A DNA stretch of 64,000 nt. It comes from Nitrospiraceae bacterium (GTDB lineage Bacteria > Nitrospirota > Nitrospiria > Nitrospirales > Nitrospiraceae). The stretch spans positions 1-64,000 of the forward strand of contig CAKKRK010000038.1 in NCBI GenBank assembly GCA_919902665.1, written 5' to 3'. The position numbers and the translations under genes were made by a program. Within the stretch, counting starts at the first letter, position 1. The number at the start of each line of letters is the position of its first letter. The notes beneath the pieces are model-generated. The model did no database searches, was not told the origin of the DNA, and saw only the letters and a program-made list of their open reading frames with translations. This document shows positions 52,001 through 61,177 of this stretch, piece by piece.

Positions 52001-55000
52001 CCGCCGCTCCGTTCGTGCTGCTCTGGATGTCGGCTCCTGCCGTGGCCCGGTGGGTCAGTCTGCCGCCTCGACTCCTGGGGGCCGAGCCGATTTCTCCGGC
52101 CGATGCGCGAGTGCTCCGATTAATTGCGCGCCGAACCTGGAGGTTTTTCGAAGCGTTCGTGTCTCCCGAGGACCATGCGCTCCCGCCTGATAACTTTCAA
52201 GAAGATCCGAAGCCGGTCGTCGCCCATCGCACGTCGCCGACCAACATCGGACTCTATCTGCTCTCAACCCTGGTTGCTCGTGACCTCGGATGGCTGGGGA
52301 CCCTTGACGCGGCCGAACGACTGGAAGCCACACTCGCGACCATGAATCGTCTCGAGCTGTTTCGTGGGCATTTCTACAATTGGTACGACACACGCACCCT
52401 TCATCCGTTGGATCCCAAGTATGTGTCCACCGTCGATAGTGGAAACCTCGCGGGCCATTTGCTGGTCGTGGGGAACGGATGCCGCGAGTTGATTCAGCGC
52501 TCTGCCATCGACGGCGATGTGTTTGCCGGGATCGATGATGCCATCCAACTGTTACGCGATGCGCTGGAGGAGATTCCAGATGAGCGACAGACCCACACGG
52601 TAACTAGGAAGCAGCTGAGCCACGCTGTCGATGCGTTGGCCATGGCGCTCTTCTCGAGACCGGTCGATCCCGCCGGCTGGACCGTCAGGTTCGGCCGGCT
52701 CACGGCCTTGTCTCAGACGGTCGCGGATATGGCGCAGGCACTGGGACAGGAGCGCGGGGATGAGCACGATGGGGAATTGCGTACGTGGGCCGATGCGGTT
52801 CGAGCCTGCGTGGAAAGCCATCTTCGGGACGCGGAATTGTTGCTTCCCTGGGTGCGCTTCAGTGAGAAAGATCGGGCGGCTCTGTTCGACCATCCGTCGG
52901 GGCCATCGCTGGAGTGGGCGGCTATTGCGCCGTTCTTCCAACCCGTTCCCACGCTGGCGGCTGCCCCTGAGCGGTTTGCGGATGCGCTTCGTGCGCTCGA
53001 TCACTTGCGTGACCAGTTGCTCAGTCGCCCCTCACAGGATCGGGCCACCTTGGCAAGAATCGCCCTACTGGCTGATGCCATACGGCAAGCGGATGGAGGC
53101 ATCACAGGTTTGGTCCGCCGTCTGGCGACGATCGCGCAGCATGCGGAGCACATGGTTCACGCCATGGATTTTACCTTTCTTTTCGATCCGACCCGCAAGT
53201 TGTTGTCCATCGGCTATCGCATGCCGGAGAACAGCCTGGATCCCAGCTGCTACGACTTGCTGGCGTCGGAGGCCAGGTTGGCGAGCTTTATCGCTATCGC
53301 CAAAGGCGATGTGCCGTCATCGCATTGGTTTCACCTGGGCCGCGCCCTGACACCTGTGGGAGACGGTTCGGCGCTCGTGTCCTGGTCGGGCTCTATTTTT
53401 GAATACCTCATGCCGGCGTTGGTGATGCGTTTCCCGGCAGGCAGCTTGCTGTCCCGGACGTATGAGTTGATTGTCCGTCGGCAGATTCAATATGGGAGAG
53501 AGCGAGGCGTGCCCTGGGGTGTTTCAGAGTCGGCCTATAATGCCCGTGATCTCGACTTGACGTACCAGTATTCCAGTTTTGGCGTGCCGGGCCTGGGGCT
53601 CAAGCGAGGCCTCAGTGAGGATGTGGTCGTCGCTCCCTATGCCACTGCCCTCGCGGCGATGATCAGTCCTATGGAAGCCATGCAAGGCTTCGGGCGCCTC
53701 GCCGAGGCCGGAGGGAGAGGAACCTACGGATTCTATGAAGCGCTGGATTACACGGGGACACGGGTGCCGGAAGGAAAAGATGTGGCCATTGTGCGGGCCT
53801 ATATGTCGCATCATCAGGGCATGTCGTTGGTCTCGATCGCAAATGTTTTGAACAACGGACTGATGCGGAACCGTTTTCATGCCGAGCCGATCGTCCGAGC
53901 GACGGAACTGCTGCTCCAAGAACGGACTCCGCGTGACGTGCCGGTGACACGCCCACGCGCGGAAGAAGTCGCGGCCGCAGCGCAAGTCCGCGACCTCATC
54001 CCGCCGGTCGTACGGCGATTTACCGCGCCTCATGAGGCCACTCCGCGGACGCATCTGCTGTCCAATGGGCAGTATGCGGTCATGCTGACCACGGCAGGCT
54101 CGGGGTACAGCCGGTGGCGAGATATCGCGGTGACGCGCTGGCGCGAGGATGCGACGCGGGACTGCTGGGGGTCTTATCTGTTTCTGCGTGACATGCAGAC
54201 GGGGTCTGTCTGGTCGGCCGGGTATCAACCCAGTGGCGTCGAGGCCGACGACTATGAGGTGTCTTTTACCGAAGAACGAGCCGAAATTACCAGACGGGAC
54301 GGAGACTGGAACACGACGCTTGAGCTTGTGGTGTCATCCGAGGACGACGCCGAAGTGCGACGCATCTCGGTCACCAACATGGGCGCGCACGCATGCGATC
54401 TACAAGTGACCTCCTATGCCGAGCTGTCCCTGGCTCCACAGGCCGCCGATGTGGCCCATCCGGCTTTTGCGAATCTGTTCGTGCAAACCGAATTCATACC
54501 GGAGGTCGGTGCGCTGCTCGCGACGCGTCGCAGGCGGTCGAATGAGGAAGCGACGGTGTGGGTGGCCCAGGTGGTTGTGGTCGAAGGAGAGACCGTGGGC
54601 GCCCTGCAATATGAAACGGATCGCGCGCGGTTTCTTGGACGAGGGCACCATGTCCGCACGGCGGTCGCGATGATCGATGGGCGGACACTCTCGAATACTG
54701 TCGGATCCGTGCTTGACCCGGTGATGAGCTTGCGCCGTACGGTGCGGGTGCCCGCAGGTGGGACTGTACGCCTGGTGTTTTCAACCATTGTCGGCGCTAC
54801 CCGCGATGGCGTGTTGGAATTGGCCAACAAGTACAGCGACCCGAGAGTCTTTGAGCGTGCCCTGTCGCTGGCCTGGACCCAAGCGCGAGTGCAACTACAT
54901 CACCTTGGTATCGAGACAGATGAGGCCCAACTGTTCCAGCAACTAGCCAATGCCGTGCTGTATTCCGATGTCTCGCTGCGACCATCCTCTGAGGTACTGA

Positions 55001-57882
55001 GCCAGGGTGTGGTGGACCGTGCGGCGCTGTGGGCGCATGGTATCTCAGGCGATCTGCCTATCGTGTTGGCCTGCATCGACAACGCGGATGATGTCGACAT
55101 CGTCCGTCAATTGCTCCGAGCGCATGAGTACTGGCGGATGAGGCAATTATCGACCGATGTGATCATCCTGAATGAGAAGGCCTCGTCGTATGAGCAGGGG
55201 TTGCAGGGTTCGTTGGAAGGGCTTGTGCGGGGGAGCAGGTTGCGGCTCTGCCCGGATGTTGGCGGGGCACGAGGCAGTATCTATCTCCTGCGAACTGACC
55301 TGCTCTCCGCGCAGGATCGAATGCTGCTGCAGCAGGTCGCTCGGGTCGTTCTGCTCGGCCGGCGCGGGACGTTGGCGGAGCAGATCACTCGCTTACCGCG
55401 CAGGAGCCGTGTGACCTCGACGAACTCGTCTTTCCCACGCCTGGGCAAACGCTTGGATGTGCCGGTGCCTGAACGTGAACTCGAATTCTTTAATGGCTTG
55501 GGCGGCTTCGCAGACGATGGACGCGAATATGTCACGATTCTCGGCGAAGGTATTCGGACGCCACGACCCTGGGTTAACGTCATCGCGAACCCGTCGTTCG
55601 GGTTCCTCGTGTCGGAGTCCGGCTCCGGGTTTACCTGGTCATTGAACAGCCACGAGAACCAGCTGACGCCCTGGTCGAACGATCCGGTATCTGATCCGTC
55701 GGGTGAGGTGCTCTATATCCGTGATGACGACTCCGGAGAGGTCTGGGGTCCGACGGCGTTGCCGATTCGCGACGATCCGGCACCCTATGTCGCCTGTCAT
55801 GGGCAGGGCTATAGCCGCTTCCATCATGGTTCCCACGGCGTCTTGGCAGAATTGCTGCAATTTGTACCGCCTGAAGATCCGATCAAGATCTCTCGATTGA
55901 CGCTACAGAATATGTCTGGCCGATCGAGACGCCTTTCTGTGACGGCCTATGTTGAGTGGGTGCTCGGGAGTTCCCGTAGTGAGTCCGCACCTTACATTAT
56001 CACAGAGATCGATCCGGGGACCGGGGCGCTTTTTGCGCGCAGTATGTTAGGCGGCGAATTTGCCGGACGCATCGCCTTTACCGATCTTGCCGGAACACAC
56101 ACATCGTGGACTGGTGATCGCAAGGAATTTCTTGGCCGTAATGGAACTTTTGAGCAACCTCTGGCGTTGGAAACGGGAGATGCATTATCCGGAAGGGTCG
56201 GAGCGGGTCTCGATCCTTGTGGTGCCCTTCAACTGTCGATTGAGTTGGCAGCAGGCGAACGCGCCGAAATTGTCTGGTTTCTAGGTCAGACAGCGGACAG
56301 AGAGCAGGCTCGTCTCCTGCTCAATCGCTATCGTGGGGCGGACGTGAATGTGCTCCTGCGTGAGGTCACCAGCCGATGGGATGACCTCTTGAGCGTCGTA
56401 CAAGTTCATACGCCTGAACGTGCGATGGACATCTTCTTGAATCGATGGGTGTTGTATCAAACGCTGGTGTGCCGTGTTTGGGCACGTGCAGCCTTCTATC
56501 AGTTGAGCGGGGCCTATGGGTTTCGTGATCAACTACAAGATGGCATGGCCCTGAGTGTGGCGGCACCCGACATCACGCGCGAGCATTTGCTGCGGGCGGC
56601 CGCGCGGCAGTTTGTCGAGGGCGACGTTCAGCATTGGTGGCATCCTCCGTCCGGACGCGGTGTGCGGACCCGCATTTCTGACGATCTGCTCTGGTTGCCG
56701 TACGCGGTGATCCAATTTCTTGAAGTGACCGGCGATATGACCGTGCTGGATGAAATGGTGCCCTTCCTAGAAGGCCCGGCATTGGCCGAGGGGCAACATG
56801 AATCCTATTTTGAGCCACGTGTGTCCCAGACGAGGGCCACCCTCTTTGAACATTGTGCGCGTGCGTTGGATCGGAGCCTTGTCGTCGGCAGTCACGGTCT
56901 TCCACTCATGGGTACTGGAGATTGGAATGACGGGATGAGCCGTGTGGGCCAGCAGGGCAAAGGGGAGAGCGTCTGGCTCGGGTGGTTTTTGCATACGGTG
57001 CTCTGGGAGTTCGCCAAGGTGGCGGCTCAGCGTGGGGAGCGTGCGCGTGCCGAAACGTGGCGGCTGCATGTGAGTGCGTTGAAGGCCGCAATCGAGCGGG
57101 ACGGGTGGGACGGGGAGTGGTACCGTCGCGCGTACTTCGATGACGGAACGCCACTCGGTTCCGCTGCAGATCCGGAATGCCGCATCGATTCCATTGCTCA
57201 GTCCTGGGGAGTGATCAGCGGCGCGGCAGATCCGGACCGCGGCGCACGCGCCATGGCTGCGGTGGAACGGCATCTTGTGGACCGGCGAGATGGACTGATC
57301 CGTCTGTTGACACCACCCTTTGATCAGATATCGAGGGATCCCGGCTATATCAAAGGCTATGTCCCCGGCGTCCGAGAAAACGGTGGTCAATATACCCACG
57401 CGGCGGTCTGGACCGTGCTGGCCTTCGCGGCATTGGGTGAAGGTGACAAGGCCGGCGAGTTGTTCCGTCTGTTGAACCCTGTTCATCGTGTCTCCTCGCG
57501 AGCCAGCGTCCAGCGCTATAAAGTCGAGCCTTACGTCGTCGCCGGCGACGTGTATGGCGAGCCCCCACATGTCGGACGTGGGGGATGGACCTGGTACAGC
57601 GGCGCAGCAGGTTGGCTCTACCGGGCTGGAATCGAATGGATGCTCGGTTTCCGCTTGCATGGTGCCACGCTCTCCGTCGATCCTTGTGTTCCACGCCATT
57701 GGCAGGGGTACTCGATTCGTTTTCGGTATCATTCGGCGGTCTATGACATCACGGTGGAAAACCCGCACCATGTATGCCGCGGCGTGACGCTGGTAGAGCT
57801 TGATGGGAAACAAATAATCGGCCGCGACGATATTCCTCTCATTAAGGAAGGCGAGTACCACATCCGTGTCGTGCTCGGATGA
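49081..57882 (+). CDS. Cyclic beta-1,2-glucan synthase (NdvB/ChvB type)
   Basis: This 2933-residue membrane enzyme polymerises, cyclises and trims beta-1,2-glucan from UDP-glucose. Helices lie near 405-465 and 815-870. The GT84 glycosyltransferase domain contains DADTRLPRG (about 630), then HDLFEGLF and the RQHRWARGDWQ (QxxRW-type) motif (about 776). A glycoamylase-like domain (about 1480-1600) has GVSESAYNARDLDLTYQYSS. The C-terminal GH94-type phosphorylase half has GTGDWNDGM near 2611. All canonical domains are present and the length matches ChvB/NdvB (about 2800-2900). The ATG has GGAAGG upstream. Secreted glucans act in osmoprotection and host or surface interaction. Confidence 0.94.
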   Translation: MDTMFSPVGKRAELEEPIRAELFGAERLEQHAASLAVAQVVTDDARVGRLLTPRVLENGRVLVASYQAIARTIRDEQSITPAAEWFVDNFHIIDEQLREIIDDLPPGYYRQLPKLASGHLKHYPRVFGVAWAFVAHTDSRFDPDMLRRFVSAYQCVQPLTIGELWAVAISLRVVLVENLRRLIERIVQSRADRLEADELADSLLGTGGGVTEPLATILRHVERRPLAAAFAVQLVQRLRDLDPKVRPVLQWLDERLIGQGTTADDMVHAEHQQQAATSVTVRNIITSMRLTSAFDWADFFESVSSVDNMLRGDSRYAEMDFTTRDAYRHAIEDLSRGTGLSELDVTARVVERTRLAGIEMHASEQSELDRHMDPGYYLISQGRQAFERELGYRVSWKGLILRWCVQVPALGYLGSLAVLTAIVLAFPLWHASATGVTIAGLACLGLIALVPASDLAMALINRMVMAILGPRSLPRMALRNGISKELRTIVVVPMLLTTQQGIDELVERLEVHYLANADDDLRFALLSDWRDASKESIPGDVELLDSAVEGIAQLNKRYGPAAGSGPRFVLLHRRRVWNESEQVWMGWERKRGKLHELNQWLRGSMSTTFMSVGGQLPEAIPSVRFVITLDADTRLPRGAAHRLIGTMAHPLNRPRFDRFAGYVVEGYGVVQPRITPSLPGSGEGSYFQQTFSGPSGIDPYASAVSDVYQDLFREGSYTGKGIYDIDAFEAALAGKVPDNAMLSHDLFEGLFARAALATDIELFEAFPAHYEAAAARQHRWARGDWQLLPWLFGRGHTGSEPHRAVVIPAIGRWKILDNLRRTLSAPAAFLTLIVGWLLPEPSGWVWSGFILSTIAIPSLLSFVLGLYPRRSKIALRTHFRGAGTDLKLAARQIALTVTFLVHQAWVMTDAILRTLGRLVFTHTRMLEWVTAAQAEDAYTCNWTGMYRRMAGGVALTVAAAGGVAVFGGYESWAAAAPFVLLWMSAPAVARWVSLPPRLLGAEPISPADARVLRLIARRTWRFFEAFVSPEDHALPPDNFQEDPKPVVAHRTSPTNIGLYLLSTLVARDLGWLGTLDAAERLEATLATMNRLELFRGHFYNWYDTRTLHPLDPKYVSTVDSGNLAGHLLVVGNGCRELIQRSAIDGDVFAGIDDAIQLLRDALEEIPDERQTHTVTRKQLSHAVDALAMALFSRPVDPAGWTVRFGRLTALSQTVADMAQALGQERGDEHDGELRTWADAVRACVESHLRDAELLLPWVRFSEKDRAALFDHPSGPSLEWAAIAPFFQPVPTLAAAPERFADALRALDHLRDQLLSRPSQDRATLARIALLADAIRQADGGITGLVRRLATIAQHAEHMVHAMDFTFLFDPTRKLLSIGYRMPENSLDPSCYDLLASEARLASFIAIAKGDVPSSHWFHLGRALTPVGDGSALVSWSGSIFEYLMPALVMRFPAGSLLSRTYELIVRRQIQYGRERGVPWGVSESAYNARDLDLTYQYSSFGVPGLGLKRGLSEDVVVAPYATALAAMISPMEAMQGFGRLAEAGGRGTYGFYEALDYTGTRVPEGKDVAIVRAYMSHHQGMSLVSIANVLNNGLMRNRFHAEPIVRATELLLQERTPRDVPVTRPRAEEVAAAAQVRDLIPPVVRRFTAPHEATPRTHLLSNGQYAVMLTTAGSGYSRWRDIAVTRWREDATRDCWGSYLFLRDMQTGSVWSAGYQPSGVEADDYEVSFTEERAEITRRDGDWNTTLELVVSSEDDAEVRRISVTNMGAHACDLQVTSYAELSLAPQAADVAHPAFANLFVQTEFIPEVGALLATRRRRSNEEATVWVAQVVVVEGETVGALQYETDRARFLGRGHHVRTAVAMIDGRTLSNTVGSVLDPVMSLRRTVRVPAGGTVRLVFSTIVGATRDGVLELANKYSDPRVFERALSLAWTQARVQLHHLGIETDEAQLFQQLANAVLYSDVSLRPSSEVLSQGVVDRAALWAHGISGDLPIVLACIDNADDVDIVRQLLRAHEYWRMRQLSTDVIILNEKASSYEQGLQGSLEGLVRGSRLRLCPDVGGARGSIYLLRTDLLSAQDRMLLQQVARVVLLGRRGTLAEQITRLPRRSRVTSTNSSFPRLGKRLDVPVPERELEFFNGLGGFADDGREYVTILGEGIRTPRPWVNVIANPSFGFLVSESGSGFTWSLNSHENQLTPWSNDPVSDPSGEVLYIRDDDSGEVWGPTALPIRDDPAPYVACHGQGYSRFHHGSHGVLAELLQFVPPEDPIKISRLTLQNMSGRSRRLSVTAYVEWVLGSSRSESAPYIITEIDPGTGALFARSMLGGEFAGRIAFTDLAGTHTSWTGDRKEFLGRNGTFEQPLALETGDALSGRVGAGLDPCGALQLSIELAAGERAEIVWFLGQTADREQARLLLNRYRGADVNVLLREVTSRWDDLLSVVQVHTPERAMDIFLNRWVLYQTLVCRVWARAAFYQLSGAYGFRDQLQDGMALSVAAPDITREHLLRAAARQFVEGDVQHWWHPPSGRGVRTRISDDLLWLPYAVIQFLEVTGDMTVLDEMVPFLEGPALAEGQHESYFEPRVSQTRATLFEHCARALDRSLVVGSHGLPLMGTGDWNDGMSRVGQQGKGESVWLGWFLHTVLWEFAKVAAQRGERARAETWRLHVSALKAAIERDGWDGEWYRRAYFDDGTPLGSAADPECRIDSIAQSWGVISGAADPDRGARAMAAVERHLVDRRDGLIRLLTPPFDQISRDPGYIKGYVPGVRENGGQYTHAAVWTVLAFAALGEGDKAGELFRLLNPVHRVSSRASVQRYKVEPYVVAGDVYGEPPHVGRGGWTWYSGAAGWLYRAGIEWMLGFRLHGATLSVDPCVPRHWQGYSIRFRYHSAVYDITVENPHHVCRGVTLVELDGKQIIGRDDIPLIKEGEYHIRVVLG

Positions 57883-58286
57883 TGGTCAGTCCAAGAGAGG
57901 GGCAAGTCCAAGCGACCGCCGAGATTTGCGGAAAGAAGAAATAGCGTGTCGGTTCCGGTTGCAATGACCAGTCTGGGTACCAGGAGATCATGGTGAGCGG
58001 CGAACTGTTACTGCGAAATTGTAGATGGTGGGGGTGGCCCATGAGGAGATGGGAGAGCGCGCGAAGCTCTGTTAGGGAAGGCCGGAATAATTAAGAGTTT
58101 CCATTAGCCAGCGCTCAAAACACAGAGGAATCCGGCTGGCTCCTATACGGCATTGTGAATTAGTCAGACCTTCCCGAGGTTGCAGGGCAGGAATAGGTGT
58201 GTTCTCTAGAATTTAACGGTTTTGCGACAGCTTCCAATTGACCCGACTCATCGATGGATCCCCTTTGCGCCCATCTGAGGGGAAGC
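57883..58286. other. Intergenic region after the glucan synthase
   Basis: About 400 bases between the convergent glucan synthase and RRM genes. No gene was supported. A 7-base inverted repeat AGCCAGC/GCTGGCT (about 58108 and 58131) is too widely spaced to call a terminator. Confidence 0.4.
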
Positions 58287-58550
58287 TTAGGCGAGAATGG
58301 ATGCATAAGTCGTGACGTAGAGTCGCAAACAATTGCCTGCAAACAATGCCCCTTCCAGGGAACTGACGGCATGGCAAGCTTGCTCACCTGAGCCCATTTC
58401 CACAAAACCATAGCCGGCAGATTTTCCACTGTGTTTGTGCCGGATGACATGGACGCGAACGACGGTGCCATAGGTTCCGAATAAGTCGCGGAGCTGACAA
58501 TCAGAAGTCGCTTCCGCGAGGCCGCCAACATACAAGATGCAGTTACTCAT
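58287..58550 (-). CDS. Small RNA-binding protein (RRM)
   Basis: This 87-residue, stand-alone RRM has RNP2 ILYVGGL near residue 4 and RNP1 KSAGYGFVEM near 46. It is related to the 31927 protein but lacks the Gly-rich tail and is more divergent. ATG 58550 (MSNCIL) is preferred to one two codons upstream. Two cysteines in the tail are unusual for the family. Confidence 0.85.
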   Translation of the reverse strand: MSNCILYVGGLAEATSDCQLRDLFGTYGTVVRVHVIRHKHSGKSAGYGFVEMGSGEQACHAVSSLEGALFAGNCLRLYVTTYASILA

Positions 58551-58766
58551 GACCATATATCAGGTTGGATGCCGCGAGCATCTCTATAGATAAGAGCTAG
58601 CGCTCGTCTCGCGGTTCGAAACAGCATAGGGGAGGACCCCAATTACTCCTGTGATGTAAGGCAATGCAGCCGTACCGAGAAGATTGTGAATAAGCCATTG
58701 GACGAAGTTCTGAACGGTGGATATGAGTATGTTTTCTCGCTTCACCGTTTACAGGTACGGTATCGC

Positions 58767-59054
58767 TCAGATGCTGTTCCCTGCCTGGTCGGTCTTTCCA
58801 CTATGACTGGTACTGAATGATTTCTTCCTCCCGTCTGAGGATTTGCTTGCCTTGGCAGTGGAACGCAAAAGGGTATCTTCTCCAAAACTATGTCTTGCCA
58901 ACGAAGCGACTTCGCGTCTGATGACCTCGATTGAGGATGTATTGTCGACCGAATTGGGATCAGTTAACCCTAGAAGTTGCCAGCGGATTTTCGGTTTATG
59001 GGCGGACTTTTTCTTTCCTGCTTTGCGACTTTTCCAAACTGAAGCGAGATTCAT
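58767..59054 (-). CDS. Small Lys/Ser-rich protein, weakly supported
   Basis: This 95-residue minus-strand frame has a basic N-terminus (VWKSRKAGKKKSAHKPK) and Ser/Lys-rich C-terminus, with AGAAGG upstream of its ATG. The opposite strand is also open here. No homology recognised, so it may be a chance ORF. Confidence 0.35.
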   Translation of the reverse strand: MNLASVWKSRKAGKKKSAHKPKIRWQLLGLTDPNSVDNTSSIEVIRREVASLARHSFGEDTLLRSTAKASKSSDGRKKSFSTSHSGKTDQAGNSI

Positions 59055-59592
59055 GGAGCGCCCTTCTGTACAAACACGAAGCTCAAGTCAGTGGCTGCCT
59101 GACAGAGAAACTCAATAGCTCTGTCTCAGCTCCACTAATGGACCTGCCACGCTACCTGGGTGTCTGCCTCTACCATTTAGGCCGAGGAACATCAGGTTGG
59201 TGATATTACGCAGACTATCGTGCCAACACTGGGAGTGAGTACGAGGAGTGCACGGAGAGAGAAATAAAGCACAAGGAATATCATGCTAACATGTAACTTG
59301 TGAAGGAGTCAAACTTCACCACAGGGCTCATTATGGCGTAGGGCAGGCGGTATGCCCTGTCAATTGTCTGCTCTCCCGTGTCTATTGAAGAACTGGTTGA
59401 CGTTGTGAGGGCCATGCTGTATGGTAACGCTACATTTAACTCGTAGTAGTCCGGCGAGGAGATGTTCCAACTATATCGGACTTCGCGATCGCATCGCGAC
59501 CAGGTCCAGTTTGGAGTTGCACCATTCTCGGTTGTCTCTCCCCTCGGTTCTCTGATCCCGTCATAATGCGATCATACTGAAAGGATAACGTA
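59055..59592. other. Long region upstream of rhlE
   Basis: About 540 bases without a supported gene. The helicase promoter (59397) lies within it. A small hairpin AGGGCA/TGCCCT occurs near 59340. Confidence 0.5.
59397..59425 (+). promoter_or_regulatory. Promoter of the RhlE-type helicase gene
   Basis: TTGACG (59397-59402) and TATGGT (59420-59425) are 17 bases apart, predicting a 5' leader of about 160 bases, as often seen for cold-induced RNA helicases. Confidence 0.5.
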
Positions 59593-60879
59593 GTGAATAC
59601 GTCTGTTCACGCCAATTTTCACGCCCTCGGTTTGTCCGAGGCGCTTCTCCAGGACCTGGCTGATGCCGGGTTCGCATCACCCACGCCCATTCAAGAACAA
59701 GCCATTCCGCCCGCGCTCGCTGGGCGAGATGTCATCGGATGTGCCCAGACGGGGACGGGTAAAACCGCAGCCTTTGTCATTCCAATCGTCGAACGACTCG
59801 CTGCATTGCCGAAGGGGCAACCGCAGGCATTGATCTTAGCACCAACCCGTGAGCTGGCATTGCAGACCCTGACGACGATTGATAAGCTTGGCCGGAGTCG
59901 GCGCATTTCCGCGACCGTCATAGTTGGAGGCGCCGATATGCAAGCCCAAGTACGGGGCTTGCGACAGCGACCAGACATCTTGATAGCGACGCCTGGGCGT
60001 CTTCTGGATCACATGTGGAACGGCACGATTGTCTTGTCGTCTATGAAGATCTTGGTGTTGGATGAGGCGGATCGGATGTTGGATATGGGCTTTGCGCCTC
60101 AGATCAATCAGATTCTTGATGCGTTGCCTGAAGAGCGACAGACTCTTCTCTTCTCGGCCACCCTGCCGACAGATCTAGCTCGATTGGTTCAAGCCAATGT
60201 GAAGAATCCGGTGCGCGTCATGGTCGCGCCGTCTGCCACGACAGCCGATGGGGTCACGCAGGGGATCCATTACACCTCCCACGGCGAGAAGCCCGATCTT
60301 CTCTTGTCGTTATTGAAGGCTGATCAGGATACAGCTCTGGTGTTCACCAGGACGAAGCACCGTGCCGATCGGTTGGGGCGTATGCTGGGTAGTGAAGGCC
60401 ATCGAGTGGCCGTGTTGCATGGAGACCGGAGTCTCTCACAGAGGCGCGCTGCGCTAGAAGGTTTTAGACGCGGGTCATTCCGGGTGCTGGTCGCAACGGA
60501 TATCGCTGCACGAGGGATCGATGTCGCGAATATCGGCCACGTGATCAATTTCGATCTACCCAATTGCCCAGAAGATTACGTCCATCGTATTGGCCGCACG
60601 GCTCGAATGAAGACAACTGGCCGCGCCACAAGTTTTGTGACGGGCGAAGACCGGCAGCAACTTCGTGATATTGAGCGCCTCCTGGGACATGCAGTCCCGC
60701 TTGCGCCAGGAAGCAGAACTTCGTTGCCGGTGATCCATGGCGAGGATAGTCGGGCACATCGGGACGAGCGTTCCGCTCCAAGTCGCTCGAGGTTTGCCAG
60801 TCGACACCGCCGTCCGAACCTCAGGGGAGATCACGCCGAGCCATCATCGCGCAATGCCTCGCCTGCAATACGTGCATAA
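59593..60879 (+). CDS. rhlE: DEAD-box RNA helicase, RhlE type
   Basis: This 428-residue ATP-dependent RNA helicase shows all motifs: Q-motif FASPTPIQEQAIP, AQTGTGKT, PTRELALQ, VLDEADRML (DEAD), SAT, and HRIGRTARM. The C-terminal tail is Arg/Ser-rich (SRSRFASRHRRPN), as in RhlE-type proteins that remodel ribosome precursors and degradosome targets. The start is GTG 59593 behind GAAAGGATAAC. Confidence 0.93.
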   Translation: MNTSVHANFHALGLSEALLQDLADAGFASPTPIQEQAIPPALAGRDVIGCAQTGTGKTAAFVIPIVERLAALPKGQPQALILAPTRELALQTLTTIDKLGRSRRISATVIVGGADMQAQVRGLRQRPDILIATPGRLLDHMWNGTIVLSSMKILVLDEADRMLDMGFAPQINQILDALPEERQTLLFSATLPTDLARLVQANVKNPVRVMVAPSATTADGVTQGIHYTSHGEKPDLLLSLLKADQDTALVFTRTKHRADRLGRMLGSEGHRVAVLHGDRSLSQRRAALEGFRRGSFRVLVATDIAARGIDVANIGHVINFDLPNCPEDYVHRIGRTARMKTTGRATSFVTGEDRQQLRDIERLLGHAVPLAPGSRTSLPVIHGEDSRAHRDERSAPSRSRFASRHRRPNLRGDHAEPSSRNASPAIRA

Positions 60880-60905
60880 GTTTCGAAAATAGTTCCCAAA
60901 CGACC

Positions 60906-60934
60906 CCTCGTGAGATACTCTGTGTCTCACGAGG
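60906..60934 (+). promoter_or_regulatory. Perfect 10-bp hairpin after rhlE
   Basis: CCTCGTGAGA/TCTCACGAGG with loop TACTCTGTG. It has no T run. It contains the candidate GTG start of the next small ORF, so it could end rhlE transcription, control that ORF, or both. Confidence 0.5.
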
Positions 60935-61140
60935 TGGATGTGGACCCGTCTTTACACGGCGTGCGAGTGGGCCCTGAGGCATCGATCAAGCCCGGTGATC
61001 AGATCTCACTCATCCTTCGATTACCCAATGACACTGTTCCTGCTGCGATCGCACTCGCCGTGGTCCGCCTGACCAAGGGTTTGGTCAATGGGCTAGCCAT
61101 CAAAAGGCTGGCTCAGCTGTCACGTAAATGGTTGACCTAA
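60910..61140 (+). CDS. PilZ-like ORF lacking its N-terminal motif
   Basis: This 76-residue ORF begins inside a perfect hairpin. It contains the second PilZ motif (DPSLHGVRV, cf. DxSxxG) and the core ASIKPGDQISLILRLP, closely resembling the next gene's VITPGDRIAMNLRFP. It lacks the RxxxR cyclic-di-GMP loop. It is probably a truncated or decayed duplicate of the downstream PilZ gene, or is translated from an unrecognised start. Confidence 0.5.
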   Translation: MRYSVSHEVDVDPSLHGVRVGPEASIKPGDQISLILRLPNDTVPAAIALAVVRLTKGLVNGLAIKRLAQLSRKWLT

Positions 61141-61177
61141 AGCAACAGGCTGCAGGCTTGGCGAAAGAGGAAACAAT

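Noticed and set aside
56767-57861. 364-codon minus-strand ORF inside the glucan synthase gene
   Set aside because: Antisense to the GH94 domain; composition typical of a reverse frame.
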